NCBI RefSeq assembly: GCF_013409625.1
Contig: NZ_JACCBF010000001.1
Coordinates: forward strand, 1,739,001-1,803,000
Source: Nocardioides kongjuensis
GTDB lineage: Bacteria > Actinomycetota > Actinomycetes > Propionibacteriales > Nocardioidaceae
DNA: 64,000 bases
Direction: 5' to 3'
Part shown: in pieces, positions 53,480-63,373 of the stretch
Layout of the letters: each line of letters starts with the position of its first letter
How positions within the stretch are numbered: position 1 is the first letter of the stretch
Notes under the pieces: model-generated
The model's database searches: none
What the model saw: only the letters and a program-made list of their open reading frames with translations
Told to the model about the DNA's origin: nothing
Translations under genes and position numbers: made by a program

Positions 53480-55174
53480 TCACACCCCATGACTTTCATG
53501 ACTGTGATGCCCGTTACTCCCAGACCGGAGTATCCATGCGGCACCGGTCAAAAGCAAAAGAAACGCGCAAGTCTGACCGATCGACACCAGAACGTGACGC
53601 AAACCGTCGTCGTCGCCGGCAACGCTCGTGACCGGGCCGCCCGCGGACAGGTCGACGAGCCGCAGCCCGCCGCCGTCGTACGCGATCCGGCCAGCGGGGA
53701 CCTCGGGCTCCCCCATCCCGCGCTCGACCAGGACCCAACGCACGCCCTGCGCACGCAGCGCGCCGGCGGGGTCGGTGTCGGCGAGCGCACGGGTGACCGC
53801 GACCACCCGCGGGTCCTCGGCCGGCACGACGCGGTCGGCGAGCAGCACCCGGTCGTCGACGAGCACCGTGCCGGGCAGCAGCCGCGGAGCGGGGTCGAGC
53901 ACGGCTCTGCGGTGGTTCCACGCGTAGCCGCGGTAGGAACCCTCCCAGGGCAGCACGACGGTCGTGTCCTGGGGGCCGACGAGGTCGGCGACGTCCTCCC
54001 AGGCCTGCGGGTACGACGAGCGCGGCAGGTCGCCCAGCGCGCCCCACGCCAGGCCCGGCAGGAGCAGCAGCGGTGCGACGACGAGCAGGACGACCGCGCT
54101 CCACAGTGCCCCCACGCCTGGCCGGATCCACGCCCGCACGGCCCTCACCGCATGGGCGGAGCCGACCGCGAGCACGAGGCCGAGCGGCGCGAGGAAGCGG
54201 TGGGAGTCGCGCAGCAGCGCCAGTCCCGGCACGTGGGCCGCCAGGCGCTCCAGGAGGTCGCTGCCTCCGGGCACGGCCGGCACGAGCGCGAGCACGACGG
54301 CTGCGGCTCCCAGGAGGGCCCAGCGGCGCCGGTCGGGTCCGCTGCGCACCAGGCCTGCGCACGCCGCGACGCTCAGCAGGCACGAGAGCAGCACCAGCAC
54401 GGCGCTGGTGCGCTCCCCCGGGACGATCGAGGTCTTCCAGATGCCGCCGAGCGAGAGCACGCTGGCCGCCGTACCGGCTGCGGACTCGGCGCGGGCGGCG
54501 AAGCCCGCGAAGACGCCGTCCGTCGACACGCGCACGGTGGTCGCGGTGAGCGCCGGCACGGCCCAGCACAGGTTGGCGCCGACCGCGAGCAGGCCGGCTC
54601 GCCACCAGGTACGACGGTCCCGCCCGAGCGCCAGCACGGCCAGGACCCCGACGGCCATCACGCCGCTCGACGGGCTGCAGGTCGCCGACAGCACGAGCAC
54701 GACGGCGGCGCGTCCCCAGTCCCGCGGGTCGACGCGCAGCCTGAGCGCGGCGAGCGCGACCCACGGCAGCAGCAGGTAGCCCAGCAGGATCGCCCACTGG
54801 CCGATCAGCAACCTCTCGAGGACCCACGGGTTCCAGCAGAACAACGTGATCGCCGCGGCGCGCGCGTACCAGCGCAGGTCGCCGACCAGCCGCCCGGCCC
54901 CGAGCCCGCCCGCGAGGAAGCCGCCGACGAGCAGCAGTCGCTGGACCACGCTGCCCGGCACGACGTGCGTGGCGAGCGAGACCAGCGCGTCCATCGGCAC
55001 GGCGCGCGGCAACGACCCGTCCAGGCCGAGCCACGCGCTCTTCCAGGGCTGGTGCGGCACGAAGACCATGTCGCCGACGAGCCAGTAGCCGCCGACGACG
55101 AGCAGCGGCCCCAGCACCAGCACGGTGATCGCGACCGTCACCGCCAGGTCGGGCCCCGGCCGCCGTGCGCTCAC
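53480..55174 (-). CDS. GT-C-like multi-pass membrane protein
   Basis: A 564-aa membrane protein with about twelve hydrophobic helices and loops rich in Trp/Arg, typical of polyprenyl-dependent GT-C glycosyltransferases; no classical signature is certain. One more helix and a basic tail close the protein. Its GTG at 55174 overlaps the AftD-like gene stop (GTGA), so the two are translated together. A role beside AftD in exporting or transferring a sugar is inferred. Confidence 0.78.
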   Translation of the reverse strand: MSARRPGPDLAVTVAITVLVLGPLLVVGGYWLVGDMVFVPHQPWKSAWLGLDGSLPRAVPMDALVSLATHVVPGSVVQRLLLVGGFLAGGLGAGRLVGDLRWYARAAAITLFCWNPWVLERLLIGQWAILLGYLLLPWVALAALRLRVDPRDWGRAAVVLVLSATCSPSSGVMAVGVLAVLALGRDRRTWWRAGLLAVGANLCWAVPALTATTVRVSTDGVFAGFAARAESAAGTAASVLSLGGIWKTSIVPGERTSAVLVLLSCLLSVAACAGLVRSGPDRRRWALLGAAAVVLALVPAVPGGSDLLERLAAHVPGLALLRDSHRFLAPLGLVLAVGSAHAVRAVRAWIRPGVGALWSAVVLLVVAPLLLLPGLAWGALGDLPRSSYPQAWEDVADLVGPQDTTVVLPWEGSYRGYAWNHRRAVLDPAPRLLPGTVLVDDRVLLADRVVPAEDPRVVAVTRALADTDPAGALRAQGVRWVLVERGMGEPEVPAGRIAYDGGGLRLVDLSAGGPVTSVAGDDDGLRHVLVSIGQTCAFLLLLTGAAWILRSGSNGHHSHESHGV

Positions 55175-58100
55175 CCCGGCGTCCTCCGCGTCAGCGCTGC
55201 CGCGACACCGGCGGCCAGTGCGGCGCCGGTCACCAGGTCGGCGGCACGCGAGGGCAGCACCGGTCCGTCCCGCAGCGCCAGGACGAAGGCGACGAGGGCA
55301 CCCAGCAGCACCACGCCGACGAGAGCCTGCGCCACGCGCGGCCAGCGGGCGAGCAACGCGCCCACGACGCCGCCGACAGCCACGACCGGGCCGCCGACGA
55401 GCCCGGCGACGAGGCCGCCGATCACGGCCGCGAGGACGGTACGGCGACGCGAGGGCGCCGGTTCCTCGGGGATCGGGGCCTCCAGCGCCTCGGTGTCCGG
55501 GAGCGCGTCGGCCGGACCGCGGTGTCGTCGTAGGGCACCGGAGACGAGGATCCCGAGCGCGGCCAGCAGCACGGCGCCGAGGACGCCGAGACCGCCGACC
55601 AGCACGACCAGGTAGCCGCGCTGCGGGGCGTAGCCGAGCTCGACCTCACCGGACGTGCCGGCCGGAAGCAGCCAGCCCTGGGCCCAGCCGTCGACGGTGA
55701 CCCGCTCGAGCTCGTGGCCGTCGACGGTGGCGACCCAGCCCACGTTGACGTTGTGGGGCGAGGAGAGGATGGCGTCCTGTCCCGGACCGACGTCGAGCCG
55801 GACCCGGGTGTCGGCCGTCGACAGCAGCCGGATCGTGCGCGATCGAGGGTGCACCCGCCCCGGTTCCGCGCCCGAGCCGACCGCGTCCAGCGTGAGCCCG
55901 ACCGGCTGGAACTGCTGGGTCGAGCGCAGCTCCACGCGGTGGGTGCCGGCCGAGAGCCGCAGCGGCCCGGCGTCGTCGCACGGCTCCACGGCGAGCTGGC
56001 CGGCCGCGACGACGTCGCCGAGGAAGCCGTGGACGCGGGTGTCGACCACGCGTCCGTCGAGGACCAGCTGCGGGCCGTAGCCGCACACGGCGCCGGTCGG
56101 GGCGCCGCCGTCGAGGGGCACCGCCCGCACCCCGCCGAGGTGCAGCTCCCCCATGCCGAGCGGTGCGCCGCCGACGCGGTCGGCGGAGCGGCTGAAGGTG
56201 ATGCTCAGCCGCCGGGCCCGGACCGGCTCGAAGCCGCCGAACCCGCGCAGGTCGACCTCACGGACCTCCTCACCGTCGGCCGTCCGGGCGCGGATCTGCG
56301 CGTGGTCGGGCAGCACCGCGACACCGGCCGGTGGGGTGAGGCTGATCCGCCGCAGCGTGCGCTCGCGGCCGAGGTCGACCTCGAGGACCGGCGTCGTGTC
56401 GCGCGGGTCGGCGATCCAGGACGTGGCGTCGCTGCCGTCGTACGCCATCCGCGGGGAGGCAGCAGGGTCGACGGAGAGCCAGGACGAGCCGGTCATCGTC
56501 GTGCCCGAGCCGGGCTGCAGGAGCGGGAGGGTGCCGGGCAGGCTGCGCGCGACGACGACGCCGCGGACCGCGAACCGGCCGGCCTGGTCGAGGGTGAAGG
56601 TCCGGTCGATGCCGGTCGCCTCCTCCGACGCGTGGGCGCGGTAGCGGTCGCAGTCGGCCCCGAACACCGTCAGCACGCAGGCCCGGGCCTCGGGCGCGGC
56701 CGCGAACACCAGGTCCGGCGCGGCATCCGTCGACGCCTCCGGCACGACGAGCGTGCGGGTCGCACGGATGCCGTCGACGTCGAGCTCGGCGATGCCGATG
56801 GCCGCGTTCCTGCTGGTGCCGCCGAGCGCCTCGACCCGGACCCGGTCCGCGCGCACGCCGAGACGGACCGTGCCCTCGCCGGTGAACGGGTCGGCGGTCA
56901 GGATCCGGCTGTGCCCGCCTGCGGTGACCCGCCACCGGGTCACCCGCTCGACGTCCTCGACCGTCGGCTGGCTCAGCGTGACCTCGTCGACGGTCCGCTC
57001 ACGCCCGAGGTCGACCTCGAGCCACTGGCCCCTCGCGTCGAGGTAGGGGCTCGGCCGCCAGTACGTCGACGGGTCGCCGTCGAGGGCCGACCAGGGCGCG
57101 TTCTCCGGGTGCACCGGTCCGAGCGAGCTGGTCCACGCGCGGGAGGTCGACGCGTCGACACCGGCGATGCCGTCGTACTTCGCGACCACCGGCTCCGAGC
57201 CCGCGGAGCCCGGGTAGTTCGGCACGACCCGGTCGCCGTGGTAGCGGTCGGTCGGTGTCATCACGTTGCTCTCGGCGTCCTGGTTGCGGCCGAACGCGCG
57301 CTCGCGGCGCCGATAGCCGTCGCCGACCACCTGTCCGGCGTGCTTCCAGCTCTCCTCGCCCTCGAGGACCATCGCCTGCGCCGGGCCGACCAGGCCGGAG
57401 CCCACGGCCGCGACCGCTGCCTCGACCGAGCCGGCCACGGTGACCGCGTCGTCGACGTCGCGGACGTCGTACCCGCCGGTCCCCGTCTGCGCGCCCTCGG
57501 CGGGCTCGACGTCGAACACCTCGATCGCGGGGCCGAACTCGAGCTCGCCGAAGGTGGCGACCTGCTGCAGCCCGGGCGAGCGGCCCAGCGCCACCCCTAC
57601 CAGGCTCGCCGACGTGGCCTGCGCGACGTCGGTGTCGAGGTCGTGGCGCACCAGCACGGTGTCGATGCCCAGTCGGTTGAGCAGGTGGCGCAGGTAGGGC
57701 GACCCGGAGCCGGTCTCGAGGTAGGCCTCCATCGCCGTGAACAGCCGGATCGTCGCCGGCGGGGTCAGCGGCACCTGGGACCGGGTGATCCACGGGCTGC
57801 GCGCCACCGCCTCCATCGGCTCCTCCATGGTCCAGCCCCACTGCTGGATCCCGAAACCCGAGCCGGGGATCACCCAGGTCGCGCCGCCGCTGCGGTCGGA
57901 GGCGCCGGACCGCTTCTCGAGGAAGGCGGCGGCCTGGGTCCAGTAGGACGGGACCTGCTTCCAGCCGGGCGTGCGGGTGTCCGCGCTCAGGATCGGCTGC
58001 GCCATGGCGACCAGGCCGCCGACGAGGAAGAGCACGACGCCGCCGGCGATACCCCGGCGCACGACCGGGCGCCACAGCCGACCGTCGCGGCGTCGCAGGA

Positions 58101-59253
58101 GCAGCCGGACGAGGTCGTCGACCACGACGGCGAGGCCGAGCGCGATCGGCACCCGCAGCACCGGATCGACCTTCGGGACGTTGCGCAGCGGGGCCAGCGG
58201 TCCGTCGAGCAGGTCGCGCAACGCCTGGCTGAACGGGCCATCCAGGGCGCCCGTGTGGGCGATCACCTGGCAGGTGAGCCCGAAGACGGCAGCGAGGAGC
58301 AGCGGCGTGCGCCACGCGCTGCGCATCCGCAGCAGCCCGACGAAGCCGGCGACGGCGACGATCCCTGAGCCGAGGACCAGCCACGGCTCGTAGGCGAGGT
58401 CGTAGCCGGCCGGCCACCAGCGCTGGCCGCCGACGGAGATGTAGCCCACCCAGTTGCTCGCGCCACGCAGCACCGGGCCGAAGCCCGAGGTCGACGTGGT
58501 GGTGCGGGCGTCCTCGACGAAGTCGAAGAACGGCGGGCTGTAGGCGCCGAGCCGCAGCAACGACAGCACCCACCACGCACTCACCGCGCCGACGAGGGCG
58601 AACCAGCCGACACCGAACCGCCAGCTCAACCGCCGGGTCAGCACGGTCCACCCGACGGCGACGGCGAGCAGCGCGGCGGGAGCAGCGGTCGCTGTGCCGT
58701 TGACGCCGCCGGAGCAGGCGAAGGCGGCAGCGGACAGGATCGCCGCGTTGCGCGGCCGGAGCCGGCCCTGCGCAGCCAGCACCACCGGCAGCAACGCCCA
58801 CGGCAGCACCGCACCGGGCAGCACCTCTGCACTGCGCGTGCCGATCTCCGTGACGTGGCGCGGCGTCAGGCCGTAGGCCAGGCCCGCGAGGGCAGCCGCA
58901 CCCGGGGACGTGCCGAGGGTGCGGGCGAGTCGTCGTACGCCTTCGCAGGCGACGACCAGCAGCAGGACCGACCAGCCGCGCTGCGCGAGCCAGCCCGGGA
59001 CGCCGGCCAGCTCGGCGAGCCAGAAGAAGGAGCCGTGGGGGAAGAGGTAGCCGTAGGCCTGGTTCTGCAGCTCGCCGAGCGAGACCTCGGGGTTCCACAG
59101 GTGGAAGGTGCCGGCCAGGTGCGGGCCGGGGACCTCGGTGAGCTCGAAGCGGGTGTCGCTCGTCGCCTGGCCCCACTTCTCGGTGAGGACGAAGACCGCG
59201 AGGGCGGCGTACACGGTCCACAGCAGCACGCGAACGCGTCGCTCGTCCCGCAT
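55171..59253 (-). CDS. AftD-like alpha-(1->3)-arabinofuranosyltransferase family protein
   Basis: A 1,360-aa giant membrane glycosyltransferase (DUF3367/AftD family). The N-terminal GT-C domain (about 1-480) has many helices, starting RRVRVLLWTVYAALAVF; the middle is extracytoplasmic and carries two discoidin-like (F5/8 type C) beta modules near residues 715-800 (WSALDGDPSTYWRPS) and 930-1010 (YDGSDATSWIADP, then LEVDLGRERT); C-terminal helices close it. Mycobacterial AftD adds arabinofuranose to arabinogalactan and lipoarabinomannan. The ATG at 59253 follows GGAGG by 7 nt. Nocardioides-type walls are not described as arabinogalactan walls, so the polymer here is open. Confidence 0.82.
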   Translation of the reverse strand: MRDERRVRVLLWTVYAALAVFVLTEKWGQATSDTRFELTEVPGPHLAGTFHLWNPEVSLGELQNQAYGYLFPHGSFFWLAELAGVPGWLAQRGWSVLLLVVACEGVRRLARTLGTSPGAAALAGLAYGLTPRHVTEIGTRSAEVLPGAVLPWALLPVVLAAQGRLRPRNAAILSAAAFACSGGVNGTATAAPAALLAVAVGWTVLTRRLSWRFGVGWFALVGAVSAWWVLSLLRLGAYSPPFFDFVEDARTTTSTSGFGPVLRGASNWVGYISVGGQRWWPAGYDLAYEPWLVLGSGIVAVAGFVGLLRMRSAWRTPLLLAAVFGLTCQVIAHTGALDGPFSQALRDLLDGPLAPLRNVPKVDPVLRVPIALGLAVVVDDLVRLLLRRRDGRLWRPVVRRGIAGGVVLFLVGGLVAMAQPILSADTRTPGWKQVPSYWTQAAAFLEKRSGASDRSGGATWVIPGSGFGIQQWGWTMEEPMEAVARSPWITRSQVPLTPPATIRLFTAMEAYLETGSGSPYLRHLLNRLGIDTVLVRHDLDTDVAQATSASLVGVALGRSPGLQQVATFGELEFGPAIEVFDVEPAEGAQTGTGGYDVRDVDDAVTVAGSVEAAVAAVGSGLVGPAQAMVLEGEESWKHAGQVVGDGYRRRERAFGRNQDAESNVMTPTDRYHGDRVVPNYPGSAGSEPVVAKYDGIAGVDASTSRAWTSSLGPVHPENAPWSALDGDPSTYWRPSPYLDARGQWLEVDLGRERTVDEVTLSQPTVEDVERVTRWRVTAGGHSRILTADPFTGEGTVRLGVRADRVRVEALGGTSRNAAIGIAELDVDGIRATRTLVVPEASTDAAPDLVFAAAPEARACVLTVFGADCDRYRAHASEEATGIDRTFTLDQAGRFAVRGVVVARSLPGTLPLLQPGSGTTMTGSSWLSVDPAASPRMAYDGSDATSWIADPRDTTPVLEVDLGRERTLRRISLTPPAGVAVLPDHAQIRARTADGEEVREVDLRGFGGFEPVRARRLSITFSRSADRVGGAPLGMGELHLGGVRAVPLDGGAPTGAVCGYGPQLVLDGRVVDTRVHGFLGDVVAAGQLAVEPCDDAGPLRLSAGTHRVELRSTQQFQPVGLTLDAVGSGAEPGRVHPRSRTIRLLSTADTRVRLDVGPGQDAILSSPHNVNVGWVATVDGHELERVTVDGWAQGWLLPAGTSGEVELGYAPQRGYLVVLVGGLGVLGAVLLAALGILVSGALRRHRGPADALPDTEALEAPIPEEPAPSRRRTVLAAVIGGLVAGLVGGPVVAVGGVVGALLARWPRVAQALVGVVLLGALVAFVLALRDGPVLPSRAADLVTGAALAAGVAAALTRRTPG

Positions 59254-59347
59254 CCTCACCCCTCCCTGGGCGCCACGTGCACGTCGCGTGGCCGGGGTCA
59301 CTGTATGCCGAGCGACCTCGGCTACCCCGATCGGTTGGGGCACCCCC

Positions 59348-59353
59348 TAACCT
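59348..59353 (+). promoter_or_regulatory. -10-like hexamer for leaderless flippase gene
   Basis: TAACCT, 6 nt before the GTG at 59360. Confidence 0.5.
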
Positions 59354-59359
59354 GCTCTG

Positions 59360-60616
59360 GTGACGACGACCTCCCGCCCGGCGGGCTCACGCATCTCCCG
59401 GCTCCTGCGCAGCAGCGCCGGCATCGCCATCGCGATGGCCGTGATGAACGTCGGCACCTACGGCTTCCAGATCGCCTCGGCCCGTCTGCTCGGTCCGGGC
59501 CAGTACGGCGCCCTGGCCGGCGTGATGGCGCTGATGCTGGTGCTCTCCGTGCTCCAGCTCGGCCTGCAGGCGACGTCGGCACGCAGGATCGCCGCCGATC
59601 CCGAGCACGTCGCCGCCGTCGAGGCCGCGGTGCTGCGCACCGGCTGGCGCACTGCGCTGGCTCTCGGCGCCGTGACCGTGGTGGCCGCCCCGCTCGTGAC
59701 CAGGCTGCTGCGCCTCGACGGCCTGCTGCCCGCCGTCCTCCTCGCGCTCGCCATCGTGCCCGCGACGGTGATGGGCGCGCAGGCAGGTGTGCTGCAGGGC
59801 GAACGGCGCTGGCTCCCGCTGAGCCTGGTCTACCTCGCCGTCGGCGTACCCCGGGTGCTGCTCGGCATCGCCTTCCTCCTGGTCTGGCGCTCCGAGAGCA
59901 GCGCGATGCTGGCCATCCTGGTCTCGACCTGGGTGCCGGTGCTGGTGGGCGCCTGGGCCCTCGGTCGCCACCCGCGACGTGAGACGGAGGTGACCGAGGC
60001 CGAGATCCGCCGCGACGTGCTGCGCGAGACCCTCGGCAGCTCCGTGGCCCTGCTGGCGTTCTTCGCGATGGCGAACCTCGACATCGTGGTCGCCCGCAGC
60101 GTGCTCGACGAGCACGATGCCGGTCTGTACGCCGGTGGCCTGATCGTGACCAAGGCCGTGCTCTTCCTGCCCCAGTTCGCGGTCGTCGTGCTCTTCCCGT
60201 CGATGTCGACCGGCGGCGAGAGCAGAGCCGCGGTCATCAAGGGACTGGCCTTCCTCGGCACCCTCGGCGTCGTCGGCGTCGTCGCGACGTACTTCCTCTC
60301 GGACCTCGCGCTCGTCTTCGTCGGCGGCGCCAGCTACGCGGGCGTGCAGGACCGGCTCTGGCTCTTCGCGACCCTGGGCGCGCTGCTGTCGCTGCTCCAG
60401 CTCCTCGTGTACGCCGGCCTGGCGACCCGCGGCGTCTGGACGAAGTACCTGGTCGGGGTCGGCGCGCTGGCGCTCGTCGGCCTCGGCACGACGGCGTCCG
60501 GCGTCACCGACCTCGCGGTGAAGGTCGCCTCGGTCGACCTCACGGTGCTCCTCGTCCTGGTCGCACTGCAGGTCGTGCGGCACCGCCGCGACGACGACGC
60601 GATCACCGGGTCCTAG
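59360..60616 (+). CDS. Polysaccharide flippase (Wzx/MATE-like)
   Basis: A 418-aa membrane protein with about twelve helices in two similar halves, of the polysaccharide biosynthesis/PST family that flips lipid-linked glycans across the membrane. Segments such as MNVGTYGFQIASARLLGPGQYG at the N-terminus are family-typical. It is divergent from the AftD-like gene across 106 bp, so the flippase and the GT-C pair form one envelope locus. It ends 4 bp before the polA stop on the other strand. Confidence 0.85.
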   Translation: MTTTSRPAGSRISRLLRSSAGIAIAMAVMNVGTYGFQIASARLLGPGQYGALAGVMALMLVLSVLQLGLQATSARRIAADPEHVAAVEAAVLRTGWRTALALGAVTVVAAPLVTRLLRLDGLLPAVLLALAIVPATVMGAQAGVLQGERRWLPLSLVYLAVGVPRVLLGIAFLLVWRSESSAMLAILVSTWVPVLVGAWALGRHPRRETEVTEAEIRRDVLRETLGSSVALLAFFAMANLDIVVARSVLDEHDAGLYAGGLIVTKAVLFLPQFAVVVLFPSMSTGGESRAAVIKGLAFLGTLGVVGVVATYFLSDLALVFVGGASYAGVQDRLWLFATLGALLSLLQLLVYAGLATRGVWTKYLVGVGALALVGLGTTASGVTDLAVKVASVDLTVLLVLVALQVVRHRRDDDAITGS

Positions 60617-60620
60617 CCGC

Positions 60621-63332
60621 TCAGTGCGCGGCCTCGTGCCAGGACCGGCCGGTGCCGACGGACACGTCGAGGGGCACGGTGAGGTCGGCGGCGCCGGCCA
60701 TCTGAGCGCGGACCAGTGCCTCGAGCGCGTCCTGCTCACCGTCGGCGACCTCGAAGACGAGCTCGTCGTGGACCTGCAGCAGCATCCGTGAGGCCAGCCC
60801 GGCCTCCTTCAGCGCCGCGTCGGTGCGCAGCATGGCGACCTTGATCAGGTCGGCGGCCGAGCCCTGGATGGGGGCGTTGAGGGCCATCCGCTCGGCGGCC
60901 TCGCGGCGCATGCGGTTGTCGCTGGTCAGGTCGGGCAGGTAACGGCGCCGGCCCATGATGGTCTCGGTGAAGCCCGTGCGGCGGGCCTCGTCGACGACGC
61001 CGCCGAGGTAGTCGCGGATGCCGCCGAAGGTCTCGAAGTAGTCGTCCATCAACGCGCTGGCCTCACGCGGCTCGATGCCGAGCTGCTGGGACAGGCCGAA
61101 CGCGGACAGGCCGTAGGCGAGGCCGTAGTTCATCGCCTTGATCTTGGCGCGCATCTCCGCAGTGACGGCGTCGGGCTCGACGTCGAAGACCCGCGACGCG
61201 GTCTCGGCGTGGAAGTCGCGTCCGGACCGGAAGGCCTCGATGAGCAGCTCGTCCTCCGACAGGTGGGCCATGATCCGCATCTCGATCTGGCTGTAGTCGG
61301 CGGTCATCAAGGACGCATAGCCGTTGCCGACGACGAAGCTCTCGCGGATCCGGCGGCCCTCCTCGGTGCGGACCGGGATGTTCTGCAGGTTGGGCTCGGT
61401 GCTGGAGAGGCGTCCGGTGGCGGCGATGGTCTGGTGGAAGGTGGTGTGGATCCGGCCGTCGGGCTGGACGGTCTTGAGCAGGCCCTCGATGGTCTGCCGC
61501 AGGCGGATCACCTCGCGGTGGCGCAGCAGGTGGAGCAGGAACGGGTGCTCGGTCTGGGCGAACAGCCACTGCAGCGCGTCGGCGTCGGTCGTGTAGCCGG
61601 TCTTGGTGCGCTTGGTCTTGGGCATGTTGAGCTCGTCGAAGAGCACCACCTGCAGCTGCTTGGGCGAGCCGAGGTTGATCTCCTGGCCGATGACGTCGTA
61701 GGCCTTCTGCGCCTCGCTGCGGACCTCGTCGCCGAAGTGCGCCTCGAGGCCCTCGAGGTGGTCGACGTCGATGGCGATGCCGGTCTGCTCCATCGCGGCG
61801 AGGACACCGACGAGCGGCATCTCCACGTCGGTGAGCAACCGGTGGCCACCGGCCTTCTCGACCTCGTCGGCGAGCTCGGCGGACAGGTCCAGCGCGGCCC
61901 GGGCCTGCACCATCGCGCTGCTCGCGACGCCGCCCTGGTCGACACCGCCGTCGTCGAAGAGCAGCTCACCCTGGTCGGGGTCCTGCGTCTGGCCGAGCTC
62001 ACGGTGCAGGTAGCGCAGGGTCAGGTCGGCGAGGTCGTAGGAGCGCTGGTCGGGCGCGACGAGGTACGCCGCCAGCGCGGTGTCCTCCGCGACGCCGGCC
62101 AGGGTCCAGCCCTGGGCGACGAGCGCGTGCAGCGGGCCCTTGGCGTCGTGCAGCACCTTCGGTCGTGCCGGGTCGGCCAGCCAGGCGGCGAGCGCGGCGT
62201 CGTCGGCAGGGGTGAGCGAGGCGACGTCGAGGTAGGCGGCGCGCCCGTCGGCCAGGGCCAGGGCGAGGCCGTCGACCCGGCCGGTGCCGCTGCCCCAGGC
62301 ACCGCGGACCGAGAGACCGACGGTGGCGTCGCCGATCTCCGCAAGCCAGGGGCCGACCTCGTCGGCGCCGAGGGTGGTGCCGTCGAGCTCGACGCCGGCC
62401 TCGACCTGGACGTCCTCGCCCGGAGCGACCACGTCGAGGATCCGGGTGCGCAGCTCGCCGCGGAACTCGAGCTCGTCGAGCAGCTCGAGCGCCGCCGCGC
62501 GGTCCCACTCCTTGAGCACCAGGTCGTCGATGGCGATCCCGAGGTCGAGGTCGCGCACGAGCGCGTTGAGGCGACGGTTGCGGATCACGTCACCGAGGTG
62601 CTCGCGGAACGCCTCGCCCTTCTTGCCGGTGATCTTGTCGGCCTGGGCGATGACGTTGTCGAGGCCGTCGTAGGTGTTGATCCACTTCGCGGCGAAGCCG
62701 GCACCGACGCCCGGGACACCGGGCAGGTTGTCGGACTGCTCCCCCACGATCGCGGCGAGCTCGGGGTAGCGGTGCGGCGGGACGCCGTACTTGTCCTCCA
62801 CGAAGGCGGGCGTCATCCGGGACAGGTCGGAGACGCCGCGCATCGGGTAGAGCACGGTGGATCGGTCGGTCACCAGCTGGATCGAGTCGCGGTCACCGGT
62901 GAGGATCAGCACCTCGAGGCCGCTGGTCTCGTCGGCGAGTGCCTGGGTGACCAGGGTGGCGATGATGTCGTCGGCCTCGTAGCCCGGCACCTTGATGAAC
63001 GGGATCGAGAACGACGTCAGCATCCGCTCGATCAGCGGCAGCTGGCTGCTGAACTCGCCGGGGGTCTTGTTGCGCTTGGCCTTGTACTCGGAGTACTCCT
63101 CGGTGCGGAAGGTCTGCCGCGAGACGTCGAAGGCGACGGCGACGTGGGTCGGCTGCTCGTCGCGCAGCACGTTGACCAGCATCGAGGTGAACCCGTAGAC
63201 CGCGTTGGTGTTCTGCCCCGTCGCCGTCGAGAAGTTCTCGACGGGCAGGGCGAAGAAGGCGCGGTAGGCCAGCGAGTGTCCGTCCAGGAGGAGGAGTCGC
63301 GGGCGGGTCGTCTCCGTCATGTGGTGAGGCAC
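60621..63332 (-). CDS. polA: DNA polymerase I
   Basis: A 903-aa polymerase. The 5'-3' exonuclease domain (about 1-290) has LLLDGHSLAYRAFFAL and GYEADDIIATLV; the central domain (about 310-480) shows no DxE exonuclease signature, so proofreading is probably absent; the Pol A domain has motif A DYSQIEMRIMAHLS, motif B RMALNAPIQGSAADLI and motif C QVHDELVFEV. The GTG at 63332 is preferred, since TAGAGT lies exactly 6 nt upstream on the minus strand; the ATG at 63320 is an alternative. Confidence 0.95.
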   Translation of the reverse strand: MPHHMTETTRPRLLLLDGHSLAYRAFFALPVENFSTATGQNTNAVYGFTSMLVNVLRDEQPTHVAVAFDVSRQTFRTEEYSEYKAKRNKTPGEFSSQLPLIERMLTSFSIPFIKVPGYEADDIIATLVTQALADETSGLEVLILTGDRDSIQLVTDRSTVLYPMRGVSDLSRMTPAFVEDKYGVPPHRYPELAAIVGEQSDNLPGVPGVGAGFAAKWINTYDGLDNVIAQADKITGKKGEAFREHLGDVIRNRRLNALVRDLDLGIAIDDLVLKEWDRAAALELLDELEFRGELRTRILDVVAPGEDVQVEAGVELDGTTLGADEVGPWLAEIGDATVGLSVRGAWGSGTGRVDGLALALADGRAAYLDVASLTPADDAALAAWLADPARPKVLHDAKGPLHALVAQGWTLAGVAEDTALAAYLVAPDQRSYDLADLTLRYLHRELGQTQDPDQGELLFDDGGVDQGGVASSAMVQARAALDLSAELADEVEKAGGHRLLTDVEMPLVGVLAAMEQTGIAIDVDHLEGLEAHFGDEVRSEAQKAYDVIGQEINLGSPKQLQVVLFDELNMPKTKRTKTGYTTDADALQWLFAQTEHPFLLHLLRHREVIRLRQTIEGLLKTVQPDGRIHTTFHQTIAATGRLSSTEPNLQNIPVRTEEGRRIRESFVVGNGYASLMTADYSQIEMRIMAHLSEDELLIEAFRSGRDFHAETASRVFDVEPDAVTAEMRAKIKAMNYGLAYGLSAFGLSQQLGIEPREASALMDDYFETFGGIRDYLGGVVDEARRTGFTETIMGRRRYLPDLTSDNRMRREAAERMALNAPIQGSAADLIKVAMLRTDAALKEAGLASRMLLQVHDELVFEVADGEQDALEALVRAQMAGAADLTVPLDVSVGTGRSWHEAAH

Positions 63333-63338
63333 CCGCCG

Positions 63339-63344
63339 ACTCTA
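63339..63344 (-). promoter_or_regulatory. -10-like hexamer for leaderless polA
   Basis: TAGAGT on the minus strand, 6 nt before the GTG at 63332, in a 41-bp gap with the divergent thioesterase. Confidence 0.5.
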
Positions 63345-63359
63345 CCGATGCCCTCCGAC

Positions 63360-63365
63360 TATCGT
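63360..63365 (+). promoter_or_regulatory. -10-like hexamer for leaderless thioesterase gene
   Basis: TATCGT, 8 nt before the ATG at 63374, in the gap shared with polA. Confidence 0.45.
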
Positions 63366-63373
63366 TTCGGCCC

